The translations under genes were made by a program, and so were the position numbers. A DNA stretch of 44,422 bases from Nitrosomonas communis (GTDB taxonomy: Bacteria > Pseudomonadota > Gammaproteobacteria > Burkholderiales > Nitrosomonadaceae), in NCBI RefSeq assembly GCF_024102715.1, contig NZ_JAGFJM010000144.1, forward strand, positions 1-44,422, given 5' to 3'. Positions 29,212-38,577 of the stretch are shown here, piece after piece. The notes beneath the pieces are model-generated. The model did not search any database and was not told where the DNA came from. It saw only the letters and a program-made list of their open reading frames with translations. The stretch's first letter is position 1, and the number at the start of each line of letters is the position of its first letter.

Positions 29212-30201
29212 TCAATCAAACTCCGTTCTCGGTTCACGGTCAAGAATTCTTTTAACAACTATTTCAGCAGACACACCTTCATAAATAATACTGCATACCG
29301 CTTGCGTCAGAGGCATCTCAACCTTCAAGCGCCTGCTCATTCGCTCCGCCTCTCGTGCCGTATGCACCCCTTCCGCTACATGCCCGATTTTTTGCAAAAT
29401 GTCAGGCAGCAAGTGGCCAGCAGCCAACATCATCCCCACCTGCCGGTTACGTGACATATCGCCAGTACACGTTAAAATCAGATCGCCAATCCCTGCTAAT
29501 CCCATAAATGTTTCTCTACAGCCACCTAATGCCACGCCCATGCGCGTAATCTCTGCCAAGCCCCGAGTTATCAATGCAGCGCGCGCATTATTCCCCAGCT
29601 TCAATCCATCAGAAATTCCGGTAGCGATTGCGATCACATTTTTTATTGCTCCACCCGTTTCTACACCAATCACATCGTTGCTTGAATAAATACGCAAGTA
29701 GGTTGTGTGAATTTCATCAATAATATATTTAGCAAATACACCATCATTCGATGCCAATGTGAGTGCCGTAGGCAACCCGCGCGCTACCTCTTGCGCAAAG
29801 CTCGGGCCTGATAAAATGCCACAAGGCGCCGTCTCAGAATACACTTCTTGCACCACTTGATGAGGTAGCATGGCTGATTGTGACTCGAAACCTTTACAGC
29901 CCAGAACTACTGGTAATGCTTTACCTATTGTCTTGATTTTTTGCAATAGCTCACGCAAACCAGCCACAGGAATTGCAATCAGAATCAATTCCGCAGTTTT
30001 GACAGCAAGATCAAGCTCTGATGTCAATTGCAAGGAATCCGGCAAAAGCAAATCAGGAAGATACCGTCGATTAATCCGTTGCGATACTAACTCAGCTAGC
30101 TGGTCCGCATCTCTCGTCCACAAAGTAACCCGGTGATTTGCAGAAAGATTGATGGCTAGTGCTGTACCCCAAGCACCTGCACCCAATACCGCAATTTTCA
30201 T
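29212..30201 (-). CDS. gpsA: Glycerol-3-phosphate dehydrogenase [NAD(P)+] GpsA
   Basis: Reduces dihydroxyacetone phosphate to sn-glycerol-3-phosphate for phospholipid synthesis. The 329-residue product shows the N-terminal Rossmann motif GAGAWGTALAINL, LGCKGFE, LSGPSFAQEVARGLP and GGAIKNVIAIATGISDGL containing the catalytic Lys, plus GLAGIGDLILTCTG. Its ATG overlaps the stop of the SH3-protein gene (ATGA), so it is translationally coupled as the last gene of the rhodanese–grxC–secB–SH3–gpsA operon. Confidence 0.97.
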   Translation of the reverse strand: MKIAVLGAGAWGTALAINLSANHRVTLWTRDADQLAELVSQRINRRYLPDLLLPDSLQLTSELDLAVKTAELILIAIPVAGLRELLQKIKTIGKALPVVLGCKGFESQSAMLPHQVVQEVYSETAPCGILSGPSFAQEVARGLPTALTLASNDGVFAKYIIDEIHTTYLRIYSSNDVIGVETGGAIKNVIAIATGISDGLKLGNNARAALITRGLAEITRMGVALGGCRETFMGLAGIGDLILTCTGDMSRNRQVGMMLAAGHLLPDILQKIGHVAEGVHTAREAERMSRRLKVEMPLTQAVCSIIYEGVSAEIVVKRILDREPRTEFD

Positions 30202-30659
30202 GAACCCCAGACCTGATTAACTCTAATATAACCAGTCTGACCGTCACGATGACGTACTTTAACCCAGCCAGCGATGTCGGAACTTAACCACTCCAAAACC
30301 ACATGCCGTTGAACCCGGAAAATGAGGGGTGAATGAACATCCGCCGCCTCAAATACGTCAGCCAATGAAGCTGTCACAATGATAAAGCGCTTATCGCTCA
30401 GGAATTTTCTCTCTATCCATGCAACCGCACCGCTGCTGTCACGTACTTTAACCCAGCCTTCAACTTTCGCTACTACTTCTAATGGCAAATTTAGACTTGC
30501 CACATATAATTTTTCAGCATTCAGCGAAGGGGCGTCATACATTGTGATCGCATTCGCTGCAACAGAGAAAAATTCTATTTCCGTAGCCGCACTCCAACGC
30601 GGAAAAACAAGCAGGAAATACAGAAAGACACTCCCGATCAAGCCCCTTCTTTGTACCAA
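30198..30659 (-). CDS. Exported SH3-domain protein
   Basis: A 153-residue protein with an N-terminal signal peptide (GLIGSVFLYFLLVF, likely cleavage after WSAA) and two bacterial SH3-like repeats (about 29-89 and 93-152), each ending in a GWVKVR..G..AWI or GYI pattern. Such domains often bind cell-wall peptides, so a periplasmic wall-sensing role is an inference. The only plausible start is TTG at 30659, with AAGGGGA about 7 nt upstream overlapping the secB stop. It sits 12 bp after secB and overlaps gpsA by 4 bp. Confidence 0.75.
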   Translation of the reverse strand: MVQRRGLIGSVFLYFLLVFPRWSAATEIEFFSVAANAITMYDAPSLNAEKLYVASLNLPLEVVAKVEGWVKVRDSSGAVAWIERKFLSDKRFIIVTASLADVFEAADVHSPLIFRVQRHVVLEWLSSDIAGWVKVRHRDGQTGYIRVNQVWGS

Positions 30660-30671
30660 GTGGATCCCCTT

Positions 30672-31148
30672 TTAGTGCACACCCTCTGCTTCAGATACTC
30701 TCTGGCTCATCTCAGGTTTTGGTTCAGCTTGCTGTTTTCTCTGATGATAAACTGCTTCGAAATTGACCGGATTGAGGATAACGGCAGGAAACCCTGCGCG
30801 CGTCACAGTATCCGATACAGTCTCACGCAAATAAGGAAACAAGATATTTGGGCACACGATACCCAAGACAGAACCAATCTCATCTCCCGGCACGTTACGT
30901 ATGCGGAAAATCCCTGCCTGGTGCGCTTCAACCAGAAACATGGTTTTCTCCTTAATTCGGGCAGTAACAGTAGCCGTCAGCAAGACTTCGTAGATATCCC
31001 CCTCAATACAGGCATCTTGGGCATTCAACTGCAGGTTGATCTCGGGAGTCTCCCGATCAAGAAAAATACGCGGCGCATTAGGAATTTCCAGAGAAAGATC
31101 CTTGACATAGATCTTCTCAATAGCAAATACTGGTTGTTGCTCACTCAT
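30672..31148 (-). CDS. secB: Protein-export chaperone SecB
   Basis: A tetrameric cytosolic chaperone that keeps preproteins unfolded and passes them to SecA. The 158-residue product starts at the ATG at 31148 (MSEQQPVFAIEKIYVKDLS); an upstream TTG would add four residues. Family stretches are KIYVKDLSLEIPNAP, EAHQAGIFRI, LGIVCPNILFPYLRE and RAGFPAVILNPVNFEA. It lies next to grxC, as in many proteobacteria. Confidence 0.97.
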   Translation of the reverse strand: MSEQQPVFAIEKIYVKDLSLEIPNAPRIFLDRETPEINLQLNAQDACIEGDIYEVLLTATVTARIKEKTMFLVEAHQAGIFRIRNVPGDEIGSVLGIVCPNILFPYLRETVSDTVTRAGFPAVILNPVNFEAVYHQRKQQAEPKPEMSQRVSEAEGVH

Positions 31149-31211
31149 ATTGGATTCCAATTGGAATAATTGATGATAAAGATTATAAATTGATGGAACA
31201 TCACTAAAAAA

Positions 31212-31475
31212 TTAGGCGGATAACAGTTTCATAATACCTCCTTGCTGATCGAGCTGCACCAGGTCATCATAACCTCCTATATGGGCCTCTCCAATATAGA
31301 TTTGTGGAACAGTGCGCCGTCCAGTTTTCTTCATCATTTCAGTGCGCTGCTCGGGATGCAAATCAACTCTGATTTTATCAATTTCCTCAACCCCCCTCGA
31401 TCGCAGCAACTTTTCCGCCATCACGCAATAAGGACAAAAACCCGATACATACATAATCACCTTAACCATATTCAC
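31212..31475 (-). CDS. grxC: Glutaredoxin 3 (GrxC)
   Basis: A small thiol-disulfide oxidoreductase that reduces protein and glutathione disulfides. The dithiol active site CPYC is at residues 14-17; TVPQIYIGEAHIGGYDDL carries the cis-Pro and the glutathione-binding GG. The 87-residue length is typical. The GTG at 31475 has AGAGG at good spacing; an in-frame ATG two codons in (31469) is an alternative start. It is 10 bp downstream of the rhodanese-like gene. Confidence 0.95.
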   Translation of the reverse strand: MNMVKVIMYVSGFCPYCVMAEKLLRSRGVEEIDKIRVDLHPEQRTEMMKKTGRRTVPQIYIGEAHIGGYDDLVQLDQQGGIMKLLSA

Positions 31476-31485
31476 TTTCTACCTC

Positions 31486-31902
31486 TTAGCGATCTTTTAC
31501 CATCGGAAGATTTTCTCGCCGCCATGTATTGATCCCACCGCTAAGATTGTAAACCTTGTTAAAGCCATTTTTACGCAAAACCGCACCCGCATGACCTGCA
31601 CGTAACCCAGGTTGGAATATCACAACAATGGGTCTGTCTTTGAATTTCTCTAGCTCATGCCAGCGTTCGCCTATCCTCTCAACAGAAATATGTTTAGAAT
31701 TAGGAAGATGACCTTTGACAAATTCATTGTCATCCCTGACATCAAGTACTAGTGCATTATCGTAATTAATAAGTCTGATTGCTTTCTGAACATCTATTTC
31801 TTTAGCAGCATTGCGTGACAGTATTGGCCATAACAGCATTCCACCGCTCATCATAGCAGCAACAATAAAAAAAATATTATCCTGTAAAAAAGTTGATTCC
31901 AT
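31486..31902 (-). CDS. Membrane-anchored rhodanese-like protein, catalytic Cys lost
   Basis: A single rhodanese homology domain behind an N-terminal TM segment (about residues 9-27, IFFIVAAMMSGGMLLWPIL). The start is set at the ATG at 31902 (MESTFLQDN), with GGAACAGG upstream; a GTG at 31926 is possible. ALVLDVRDDNEFVKGHLPNSKHI and NLSGGINTWRRENLPMVK are clear family motifs. The active-site loop reads VVIFQPGLRAG where the family has V-Y-C-x-x-G-x-R: the catalytic Cys is Phe96, codon TTC, one base from TGC. It is therefore unlikely to transfer sulfur. It is first in the operon before grxC and secB, the usual context for this protein. Confidence 0.88.
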   Translation of the reverse strand: MESTFLQDNIFFIVAAMMSGGMLLWPILSRNAAKEIDVQKAIRLINYDNALVLDVRDDNEFVKGHLPNSKHISVERIGERWHELEKFKDRPIVVIFQPGLRAGHAGAVLRKNGFNKVYNLSGGINTWRRENLPMVKDR

Positions 31903-31926
31903 ATAAACGCCTGTTCCAGTTCCCAC

Positions 31927-32264
31927 TATCGGTCTTTAAATAACCCATCATTCTAGCAAAGTACTTAAGAATCTACAGCTATAAAAAATTCTGTCAGCGA
32001 TAATAACAACTTTACACTGTAGTGTTTGACGCTGCTAATGCTTTACTGCGCCTTACAGTTGTTGCCCGACAATTTCCATCAAAATCCGGATAATCGCTTA
32101 AATAGAAACGCAATCCTATTGTTATAGGACTACAAAATGATTCAATACTACAAAAAAACAGCCATGATCACTGCAACATGCTGCGTTCTTTGTCAAAATA
32201 TAATAAAATTCCAGTGCATCAATTGCTTTTACAAACCCTACTAGCTTCTTCTTTGAAGGTCAAC
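31927..32264. other. Divergent intergenic region upstream of gpmA
   Basis: About 340 bp between the divergent rhodanese-like gene and gpmA. A TATAAT (32199-32204, plus) lies 61 bp before the gpmA ATG, but no convincing -35 is at the right distance. No other gene or structure is evident. Confidence 0.4.
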
Positions 32265-33014
32265 ATGAAAAAACTCGTTCTCCTGCGGCATGGAGAAAGC
32301 ACTTGGAATAAGGAAAATCGTTTTACCGGCTGGACAGATGTAGATTTAACACCCAAAGGACTGGAAGAAGCCAGATCTGCTGGTCGGCTTTTACGAGAAA
32401 ATGGATTTATCTTTGATATTGCTTATACCTCAGTGCTAAAACGTGCCATTCGCACGCTCTGGATCACACTCGATCAAATGGACCTGATGTGGGTTCCGAT
32501 CAATCTTACCTGGCGGCTGAATGAACGGCATTACGGCGCATTACAAGGATTGAACAAAGCGGAGACAGCTGCTCGTTTTGGTGATAAGCAAGTCTTGCTC
32601 TGGCGGCGCAGCTACGATATTCAGCCGCCAGCCCTTACCACTGACGATGAACGCTACCCCGGCTTTGATCTTCGTTACGGCAATGTCTCCAGGGAAGATA
32701 TTCCTCTGACCGAGAGCCTCAAAGATACCGTTGCTAGATTTTTACCTTTCTGGAATCAAACGATTGCACCTCAAGTCAAAGCAGGACAACAAACAATCAT
32801 TGTAGCTCACGGTAATTCCTTGCGAGCGCTCATTAAGTATCTTGACAATGTTTCGGATGAGGACATTCTTAACTATAACATCCCTACCGGCATCCCTCTG
32901 GTTTATGAGCTTGACGATAATCTAAAACCCATGCGCAATTATTATCTCGGCGACTCAACCGAAATCGAAGAAGCAGTATCGGCAGTAGCAAATCAAACTA
33001 AAACAAATGTTTAA
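32265..33014 (+). CDS. gpmA: 2,3-BPG-dependent phosphoglycerate mutase GpmA
   Basis: A glycolysis/gluconeogenesis enzyme that interconverts 3- and 2-phosphoglycerate. The start is the ATG at 32265 ([15 protein letters not shown]), preceded by GAAGGT; the open frame upstream from 32178 is not conserved. The product is 249 residues, as expected. The phosphohistidine is in LLRHGES (residues 6-12), with [27 protein letters not shown] and the second catalytic His in [14 protein letters not shown]. It is first in the gpmA–envC–ctpA–moeB block. Confidence 0.98.
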   Translation: MKKLVLLRHGESTWNKENRFTGWTDVDLTPKGLEEARSAGRLLRENGFIFDIAYTSVLKRAIRTLWITLDQMDLMWVPINLTWRLNERHYGALQGLNKAETAARFGDKQVLLWRRSYDIQPPALTTDDERYPGFDLRYGNVSREDIPLTESLKDTVARFLPFWNQTIAPQVKAGQQTIIVAHGNSLRALIKYLDNVSDEDILNYNIPTGIPLVYELDDNLKPMRNYYLGDSTEIEEAVSAVANQTKTNV

Positions 33015-33075
33015 CCCAGCATATCCCAGAAAATCTCGAATTCATATACATTGTGTGCGATATCTGAAATAAACC

Positions 33076-34293
33076 ATGTGTTACAGTGCAAGTGCTATAC
33101 TGCGCAAAGTGATTACGTTTTTTTTAGCACTGATATGCATCGGGCAGCTTTATGCCAACCCTCAAGTCAGTAAAGATTTAAAGCAATTACAAGATCGTAT
33201 TAAAACCTTACAAAAAGATCTGGCGCGCAAGGAAACTTCTAAAACTGAAGCAGCGGATGCTTTACGCGACTCAGAGCGCGCCATCAGTGAAACCAACCGG
33301 GCTTTGATCTTGCTTACTCAGCAACTAACTGACGCCAACGCTAGCCTCGATCAATTATTGGAGCAATCCAAACAAATTCAAAGCCAGATCAAAGGGCAGC
33401 AGGAGCAGCTCGGCAATATGCTTTACTATCAATACATAAACGGACAGCAGGATTACATGCAGTTACTGCTCAAGCAGCAAGATCCCAATCAAATGGCACG
33501 CAATCTACATTACTATGGATACTTAAAGCGCGCGCGTTCCGAAAATATTAATACCTTACGTATTCAGCTTAAGCAGTTGGATACATTAACTCGCGACAGC
33601 CACGTCAAAAAAGCTGAAATTGTAAAGATCCAAACTGAGCAGACTATGCAAAAGCAACAGCTTGAACAGGAAAAAATCAAGCGTGCAAAGATTCTGGCAA
33701 ATCTCTCCGAAGAAATTTCCCAGCAACAACAAGAAATCAGCAAGCTCAAAAGTGATGAGCAACGGTTATCCAAGTTGGTAAAAGAAATTAACAGGTTGCT
33801 CGCGCAAAAAAAATCTACCCCGCCATCCGCACCCAAATCTTCTTCTCTCCCGCTTCATAACCGCTTACTGCCTGATTCTTCTGCAAGTGGGCGTTCATTT
33901 ACGTCGCTCAAAGGTCAGCTACGCCTACCGGTACGAGGGGAACTTGTCAATCGTTTTGACAGTCCACGGCAAGAAGGAGGAATTAAGTGGAAAGGATTAT
34001 TTATTCGCTCCCAGAACGGTAGTGAAGTAAAAGCCATAGCAGGCGGACAAGTTGTATTTGCTGACTGGTTGCGCGGATTTGGCAATCTCATGATTTTGGA
34101 TCATGGCAACAACTATATGAGTCTTTATGGTTACAATGAAGCCAATTACAAACGCGTTGGCGATCGCGTTCGTAGCGGCGACACAATTGCGACAGTAGGA
34201 AACAGCGGTGGTAATAGTGAATCAGGTTTATACTTTGAATTGCGATATCAGGGTAAGCCATTTGACCCGTTAACCTGGGTAAAAATAGAATGA
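33076..34293 (+). CDS. envC: Murein hydrolase activator EnvC (degenerate LytM/M23)
   Basis: A periplasmic coiled-coil protein that activates amidases at the division septum. The 405-residue product has a signal peptide (KVITFFLALICIGQLYA), a long coiled coil (about 30-250, rich in Gln/Lys/Leu) and a C-terminal LytM domain. Metal-binding residues of true M23 peptidases are not intact: the late motif reads LYFELR rather than H-x-H, and KWKGLFI replaces the zinc His region, as in E. coli EnvC. This supports an activator rather than an enzyme. ctpA follows 46 bp downstream. Confidence 0.92.
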   Translation: MCYSASAILRKVITFFLALICIGQLYANPQVSKDLKQLQDRIKTLQKDLARKETSKTEAADALRDSERAISETNRALILLTQQLTDANASLDQLLEQSKQIQSQIKGQQEQLGNMLYYQYINGQQDYMQLLLKQQDPNQMARNLHYYGYLKRARSENINTLRIQLKQLDTLTRDSHVKKAEIVKIQTEQTMQKQQLEQEKIKRAKILANLSEEISQQQQEISKLKSDEQRLSKLVKEINRLLAQKKSTPPSAPKSSSLPLHNRLLPDSSASGRSFTSLKGQLRLPVRGELVNRFDSPRQEGGIKWKGLFIRSQNGSEVKAIAGGQVVFADWLRGFGNLMILDHGNNYMSLYGYNEANYKRVGDRVRSGDTIATVGNSGGNSESGLYFELRYQGKPFDPLTWVKIE

Positions 34294-34339
34294 AATTTAT
34301 GGTAAAAATTGTAAAGTTGATAGGTGCGGAGAATACGTG

Positions 34340-35782
34340 ATGCATAATTTTGTTAAAAAACTTAGTTTAATCCTCTTCGGTGTTACGGCCGGAGTGATGA
34401 TCAGTCTCAACTTTTCCGCTGGAGCTGATAAAGCACTCAAAGCCGAGCTGCCTCCTCTCCCTATCGAAGAGTTACGCGCTTTCACCCAAGTATTTGGTCG
34501 CATTAAAAGCGATTATGTTGAGCCTGTCGATGACAAAAAACTTATCACCGAAGCCATCAATGGCATGCTGGTTGGCTTAGATCCGCATTCTGCTTATTTG
34601 GACAGCGAGGAATATAAGGAACTGCAAATCGGCACACAAGGCGAATTTGGCGGACTCGGTATTCAGGTTACTATGGAAGATGGTTTGGTCAAAGTCATTT
34701 CACCGATTGAGGATACGCCAGCATTCCGGGCAGGCATCAAAACAGGTGATCTGATTATCAAACTGGATGATACCGCAGTTAAAGGTATGACGCTCAACGA
34801 GGCTATCAAACGCATGCGCGGCAAGCCTGACACCTCGATTACACTTACGATCGCGCGGGAAGGTGAAGCTGAGCCGCTGGTATTCACATTGGTCCGCGCC
34901 ATCATCAAAATCGAAAGCGTCAAAGCAAAGTTAGTCGAGCCTGGCTATGGCTATTTGCGTGTGACACAATTTCAGGAACACACAGGGGAAAATTTAGCAC
35001 AAGCAATCGAAAAGCTATTCAAAGAAAGCAAAATTCCGATGAAGGGACTTGTGCTTGATTTGCGGAATGATCCTGGCGGTTTGCTAAATAGCGCCGTAGC
35101 CGTTTCAGCTGCCTTTCTACCGGCCAATGCGCTCGTCGTCTATACTGAAGGCCGCACCAGCGATGCAAAAATGCGCCTCATGGCGAGTCCTGAATATTAT
35201 CTACGTGGTCCAGGTAAAGATTATTTGACTGAATTACCATCAGCAATCAAGACGGTACCCATGGTTACCCTGGTAAACGGGGGATCTGCTTCAGCTTCTG
35301 AAATTGTTGCAGGTGCGCTGCAGGATCACAAGCGTTCCCTCGTCATGGGCACCCAGACCTTTGGCAAAGGTTCGGTGCAAACCATTCTGCCGCTTGGTAA
35401 CAATACCGCAATCAAGCTGACCACAGCACGTTACTATACGCCTAATGGACAATCCATCCAGGCGAAGGGTATTACGCCGGATATTATTGATGAAACAGAC
35501 GATGCATCCCGGCAATTGCGTGAATCAGATCTTAGTCGGCATTTGCGTAGTAACAAAAATGATGAAAACAATGGAGCCGATGCTGCCAGCGTACAAAAAC
35601 CGAATGGTTCAGAAGATAAACCCAAAAGCAAAAAATCTACCAATAAGAAAAAGAGCGCTCCCATGGAGTTTGGCTCGAGTGATGATCTGTTACTCACCAG
35701 AGCGATCGAGCATCTGAAGGGTATCGAGGCAAATGCAAAAAGAAAGCCTACAAAAACTGCTAAAAAAGCAGCCAGTTCCTGA
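34340..35782 (+). CDS. ctpA: C-terminal processing peptidase, S41 family
   Basis: A periplasmic serine protease (CtpA/Prc-like). The 480-residue protein has an N-terminal signal/anchor (about 8-28), a PDZ domain (about 95-175, GGLGIQVTMEDGLVKVI), and the S41 domain with DLRNDPGGLL. The catalytic dyad should be Ser318 (GGSASASE) and Lys343 (TFGKGSVQ). The C-terminus is a Lys/Ser-rich tail. The ATG at 34340 is preferred (GGAGA 7 nt upstream) over the adjacent GTG at 34337. Such proteases often control the amount of murein hydrolases, which fits the neighbour envC. Confidence 0.95.
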   Translation: MHNFVKKLSLILFGVTAGVMISLNFSAGADKALKAELPPLPIEELRAFTQVFGRIKSDYVEPVDDKKLITEAINGMLVGLDPHSAYLDSEEYKELQIGTQGEFGGLGIQVTMEDGLVKVISPIEDTPAFRAGIKTGDLIIKLDDTAVKGMTLNEAIKRMRGKPDTSITLTIAREGEAEPLVFTLVRAIIKIESVKAKLVEPGYGYLRVTQFQEHTGENLAQAIEKLFKESKIPMKGLVLDLRNDPGGLLNSAVAVSAAFLPANALVVYTEGRTSDAKMRLMASPEYYLRGPGKDYLTELPSAIKTVPMVTLVNGGSASASEIVAGALQDHKRSLVMGTQTFGKGSVQTILPLGNNTAIKLTTARYYTPNGQSIQAKGITPDIIDETDDASRQLRESDLSRHLRSNKNDENNGADAASVQKPNGSEDKPKSKKSTNKKKSAPMEFGSSDDLLLTRAIEHLKGIEANAKRKPTKTAKKAASS

Positions 35783-35823
35783 AATACAACAAGCAATAGC
35801 TGAGAAAGTGAGGCGGGAGGATC

Positions 35824-36591
35824 GTGAATGACAATCAGCTATTGCGTTACAGCCGTCATATTTTGCTCCCCCAGATTGATGTACGGGGACAAGAAAAGTT
35901 AACGCAATCATGCGTACTAATCATCGGTGCGGGGGGGCTTGGCTCCCCTGCTGCCTTGTATCTTGCAGCCAGCGGTATCGGAAAAATCGTTATCTGCGAC
36001 AAAGATCACGTTGACCTTACTAACCTGCAACGGCAAATCATCCACAACACTGACGCAATCGGTCAACCCAAAACAGCTTCTGCTCAGAAAACACTGCATC
36101 ATATCAATCCCGAGATCGAAATTCTAGCCTTACAGGAGCAGGTAACTGAACAGCTTCTGTTGCATCTGCTTACTTCCGCTGATGCAGTAGTCGATGCCAG
36201 CGACAATTTCGCCACTCGTCATGCTATCAATCAAGCTTGCCTGATTCATAAAAAACCTCTGATCTCGGGTGCGGTGGTGCGCTTTGATGGCCAGGTTTCG
36301 GTGTTCGATCTGCGTCATGCCAGCAGCCCCTGTTACCATTGTCTTTTTCCCGTTTCTGGTGAAGATGATGATCCCAATTGCGCCGTACTGGGCGTATTTG
36401 CACCACTCGCTGGCATCATAGGCTGCATTCAGGCAGCAGAAACGATCAAAGTTTTGCTGGGTATTGGCGAAACACTCAATAGCCGCTTGCTACTACTCAA
36501 TGGCTTAACCATGCGATGGCGCACCATCACTCTGAAGAAAGATCCGGCATGCGAAGTTTGCAGTCCCGGCGCAGTAAGGAAAATTGGCTGA
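35824..36591 (+). CDS. moeB: Adenylyltransferase MoeB/ThiF family
   Basis: An E1-like enzyme that adenylates the C-terminal Gly-Gly of a small sulfur carrier (MoaD or ThiS). The 255-residue product shows the nucleotide loop GAGGLG (35-40), Arg/Asp residues in NLQRQIIHNTDAIG, and zinc ligands CYHC (170-173) and CEVC (243-246). Cys186 (PNCAVLG) lies where the family has its reactive Cys region. The start is GTG at 35824 with GGGAGG just upstream; no ATG is in frame. MoeB versus ThiF cannot be told from sequence alone. Confidence 0.9.
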   Translation: MNDNQLLRYSRHILLPQIDVRGQEKLTQSCVLIIGAGGLGSPAALYLAASGIGKIVICDKDHVDLTNLQRQIIHNTDAIGQPKTASAQKTLHHINPEIEILALQEQVTEQLLLHLLTSADAVVDASDNFATRHAINQACLIHKKPLISGAVVRFDGQVSVFDLRHASSPCYHCLFPVSGEDDDPNCAVLGVFAPLAGIIGCIQAAETIKVLLGIGETLNSRLLLLNGLTMRWRTITLKKDPACEVCSPGAVRKIG

Positions 36592-36638
36592 AAAGTGGCA
36601 AAGTTAGCATATAGAGCGCACCCCGAGCACCCTGCTAC

Positions 36639-38405
36639 TCATTCATGCAACTGAAACTGTAACGAAGCCAAGCGCGCATACAACTCGCTGGTGATCATCA
36701 GTTCAGCATGCGTGCCCAGCGCTTCTAATCGTCCCTGATTGAGCACCGCAATCCTATCCGCTGATTTGACAGTGCTCAAACGATGCGCAATCGCTATCGT
36801 GGTGCGGTGTGTCATCAAGCGGGACAACGCTTGCTGCACCCAGCGTTCACTTTCCGCATCCAATGCGCTAGTCGCTTCATCCAGCAGCAAAATCGGTGCA
36901 TCTGCCAAGATCGCACGAGCGATGGCAATTCGCTGTTTCTGTCCACCGGACAATCCCAATCCAGCATCCCCCAAATGTGTTTGATACCCTTGCGGCAGAT
37001 TAACGATAAACTCATGCGCATAGGCTGCTTTGGCGGCGGCCTCCACTTCAGCATCTGTTGCCTCCTGACGGGCATAACGAAGGTTATCGCCGATACTGCC
37101 ATAGAATAACACCGGATTTTGCGATACCAGCGCAAAACATGCTCGCAAAGCGTTAATCTCCAAGTGGCGGATATCGATGCCTTCTAACCTTATGCAACCA
37201 GACTGGGGATCAAAAAAGCGTAGCAGCAAATCAAACAAAGTCGACTTGCCTGCACCTGACGGGCCGACCAAGGCCAGCATCTCACCCGCTTTGATGGTCA
37301 GTGACAATTCATTGATAGCGGGTATCTCAGGACGCGAGGGATAGGCAAAACACAATCGCTCGATTTCAATCTGACCTGCTACAAGCGGCAAGGGTAACGG
37401 GCTGGCTGGGGAGATGATCTGGCTGGGAGCAGACAATAATTCCACGGTACGCTCAGCGGCCCCTGCAGCACGCTGCAGCTCTCCCAGCACCTCCGAGATC
37501 GATCCCACTGCAGAACCGACAATAACGCTGTAAAACACAAATGCTGCCAATTCACCGCCACTGATTTGCCCTGCAATCACATCCATGCCACCCACCCAAA
37601 GCACCAGACCCACCGCGCCAAACACCAGCATGATCACCACGGTAATCAATAAAGCACGCTGCATGGTGCGTTGCTTGGCGATCGCAAAAGCATCCTCGAC
37701 ATGGTGATGAAAAATGTGCTTGTCGATCTCTTGATGGTTATAGGCTTGTACGGTTTTTATTTGCCCCAGAATCTCGCCAATATAAGCGCCCACTGCTGCG
37801 ATCCTGTCTTGACTTTGCCGGGACAGCTGCCGCACTCTGCGTCCAAACAGCAAAATGGGCGCCACCACCAGTGGCACGCTGATCAGCACCAGCGCTGTCA
37901 GTTTGGCATTGGTGATAAACAACCAGACTACCCCTCCCAGCAGCATCACCAGATTGCGCAAGGCAACAGAAACAGAAGATCCAATGACGGATTGCAGCAA
38001 GGTCATATCCGCAGTCAAGCGTGACTGAATTTCCAGGCTACGATTAGCTTCAAAAAAACCAGGATGCAAATTGATTAAATGATCAAATACTTTGCAACGG
38101 ATGTCTGCCACCACACGTTCCCCCAGCCAAGTCACCCAGTAATAGCGGGTAAACGTGCCGGCTGCCAACGCGACAATGAGCAAAATAAAAATCACCATAT
38201 ACTGCGTCAGCAGTTCAACCGACTGAGTAGCCAAGCCACGATCGATCAGCAAGCGGATACCCTGCCCGATTGAAAGCATGATCATTGCCGTGAATAACAA
38301 TGCAATTAGACTAAAAGTGACTTGCCGCTGATATGGTGTAACAAACATCATCACCATTCTGGCTTTCTGCCAGCGATCGTGTATGGTACGCAAAATGTTA
38401 ATCAT
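36639..38405 (-). CDS. ABC exporter, fused permease/ATPase (MsbA-like)
   Basis: A half-transporter of 588 residues that should act as a homodimer in the inner membrane. The N-terminal half has six TM segments (first TFSLIALLFTAMIMLSI). The C-terminal ATPase has Walker A GPSGAGKST, signature LSGGQKQRIAIARAI, Walker B ILLLDEATSALD and the switch His in IAIAHRLSTV. The cargo is not certain; similarity in layout is to MsbA-type lipid or multidrug exporters. It is convergent with moeB (47 bp apart) and divergent from crcB. Confidence 0.92.
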   Translation of the reverse strand: MINILRTIHDRWQKARMVMMFVTPYQRQVTFSLIALLFTAMIMLSIGQGIRLLIDRGLATQSVELLTQYMVIFILLIVALAAGTFTRYYWVTWLGERVVADIRCKVFDHLINLHPGFFEANRSLEIQSRLTADMTLLQSVIGSSVSVALRNLVMLLGGVVWLFITNAKLTALVLISVPLVVAPILLFGRRVRQLSRQSQDRIAAVGAYIGEILGQIKTVQAYNHQEIDKHIFHHHVEDAFAIAKQRTMQRALLITVVIMLVFGAVGLVLWVGGMDVIAGQISGGELAAFVFYSVIVGSAVGSISEVLGELQRAAGAAERTVELLSAPSQIISPASPLPLPLVAGQIEIERLCFAYPSRPEIPAINELSLTIKAGEMLALVGPSGAGKSTLFDLLLRFFDPQSGCIRLEGIDIRHLEINALRACFALVSQNPVLFYGSIGDNLRYARQEATDAEVEAAAKAAYAHEFIVNLPQGYQTHLGDAGLGLSGGQKQRIAIARAILADAPILLLDEATSALDAESERWVQQALSRLMTHRTTIAIAHRLSTVKSADRIAVLNQGRLEALGTHAELMITSELYARLASLQFQLHE

Positions 38406-38577
38406 TTGAGAAATAAAGTGAACTCATCAACTTCTGGATAACACCGCTATAATTATAAATAATGAACATATCGTCAGCACCATGCTGGCTCACGCACTCA
38501 ATCGGGATTTAATAGCGGTCCAGCATATTGTCTGTAAGCTCTGGCAAATTAATCATCACTTGCAATCATTCAAACTA

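Noticed and set aside
31152-31165. 14-bp palindrome ATTCCAATTGGAAT before secB as an operator
   Set aside because: AT-rich and simple, immediately next to the secB start; no known regulator fits.
38406-38577. Possible fluoride riboswitch upstream of crcB
   Set aside because: Looked for the conserved crcB-motif sequences and did not find them.
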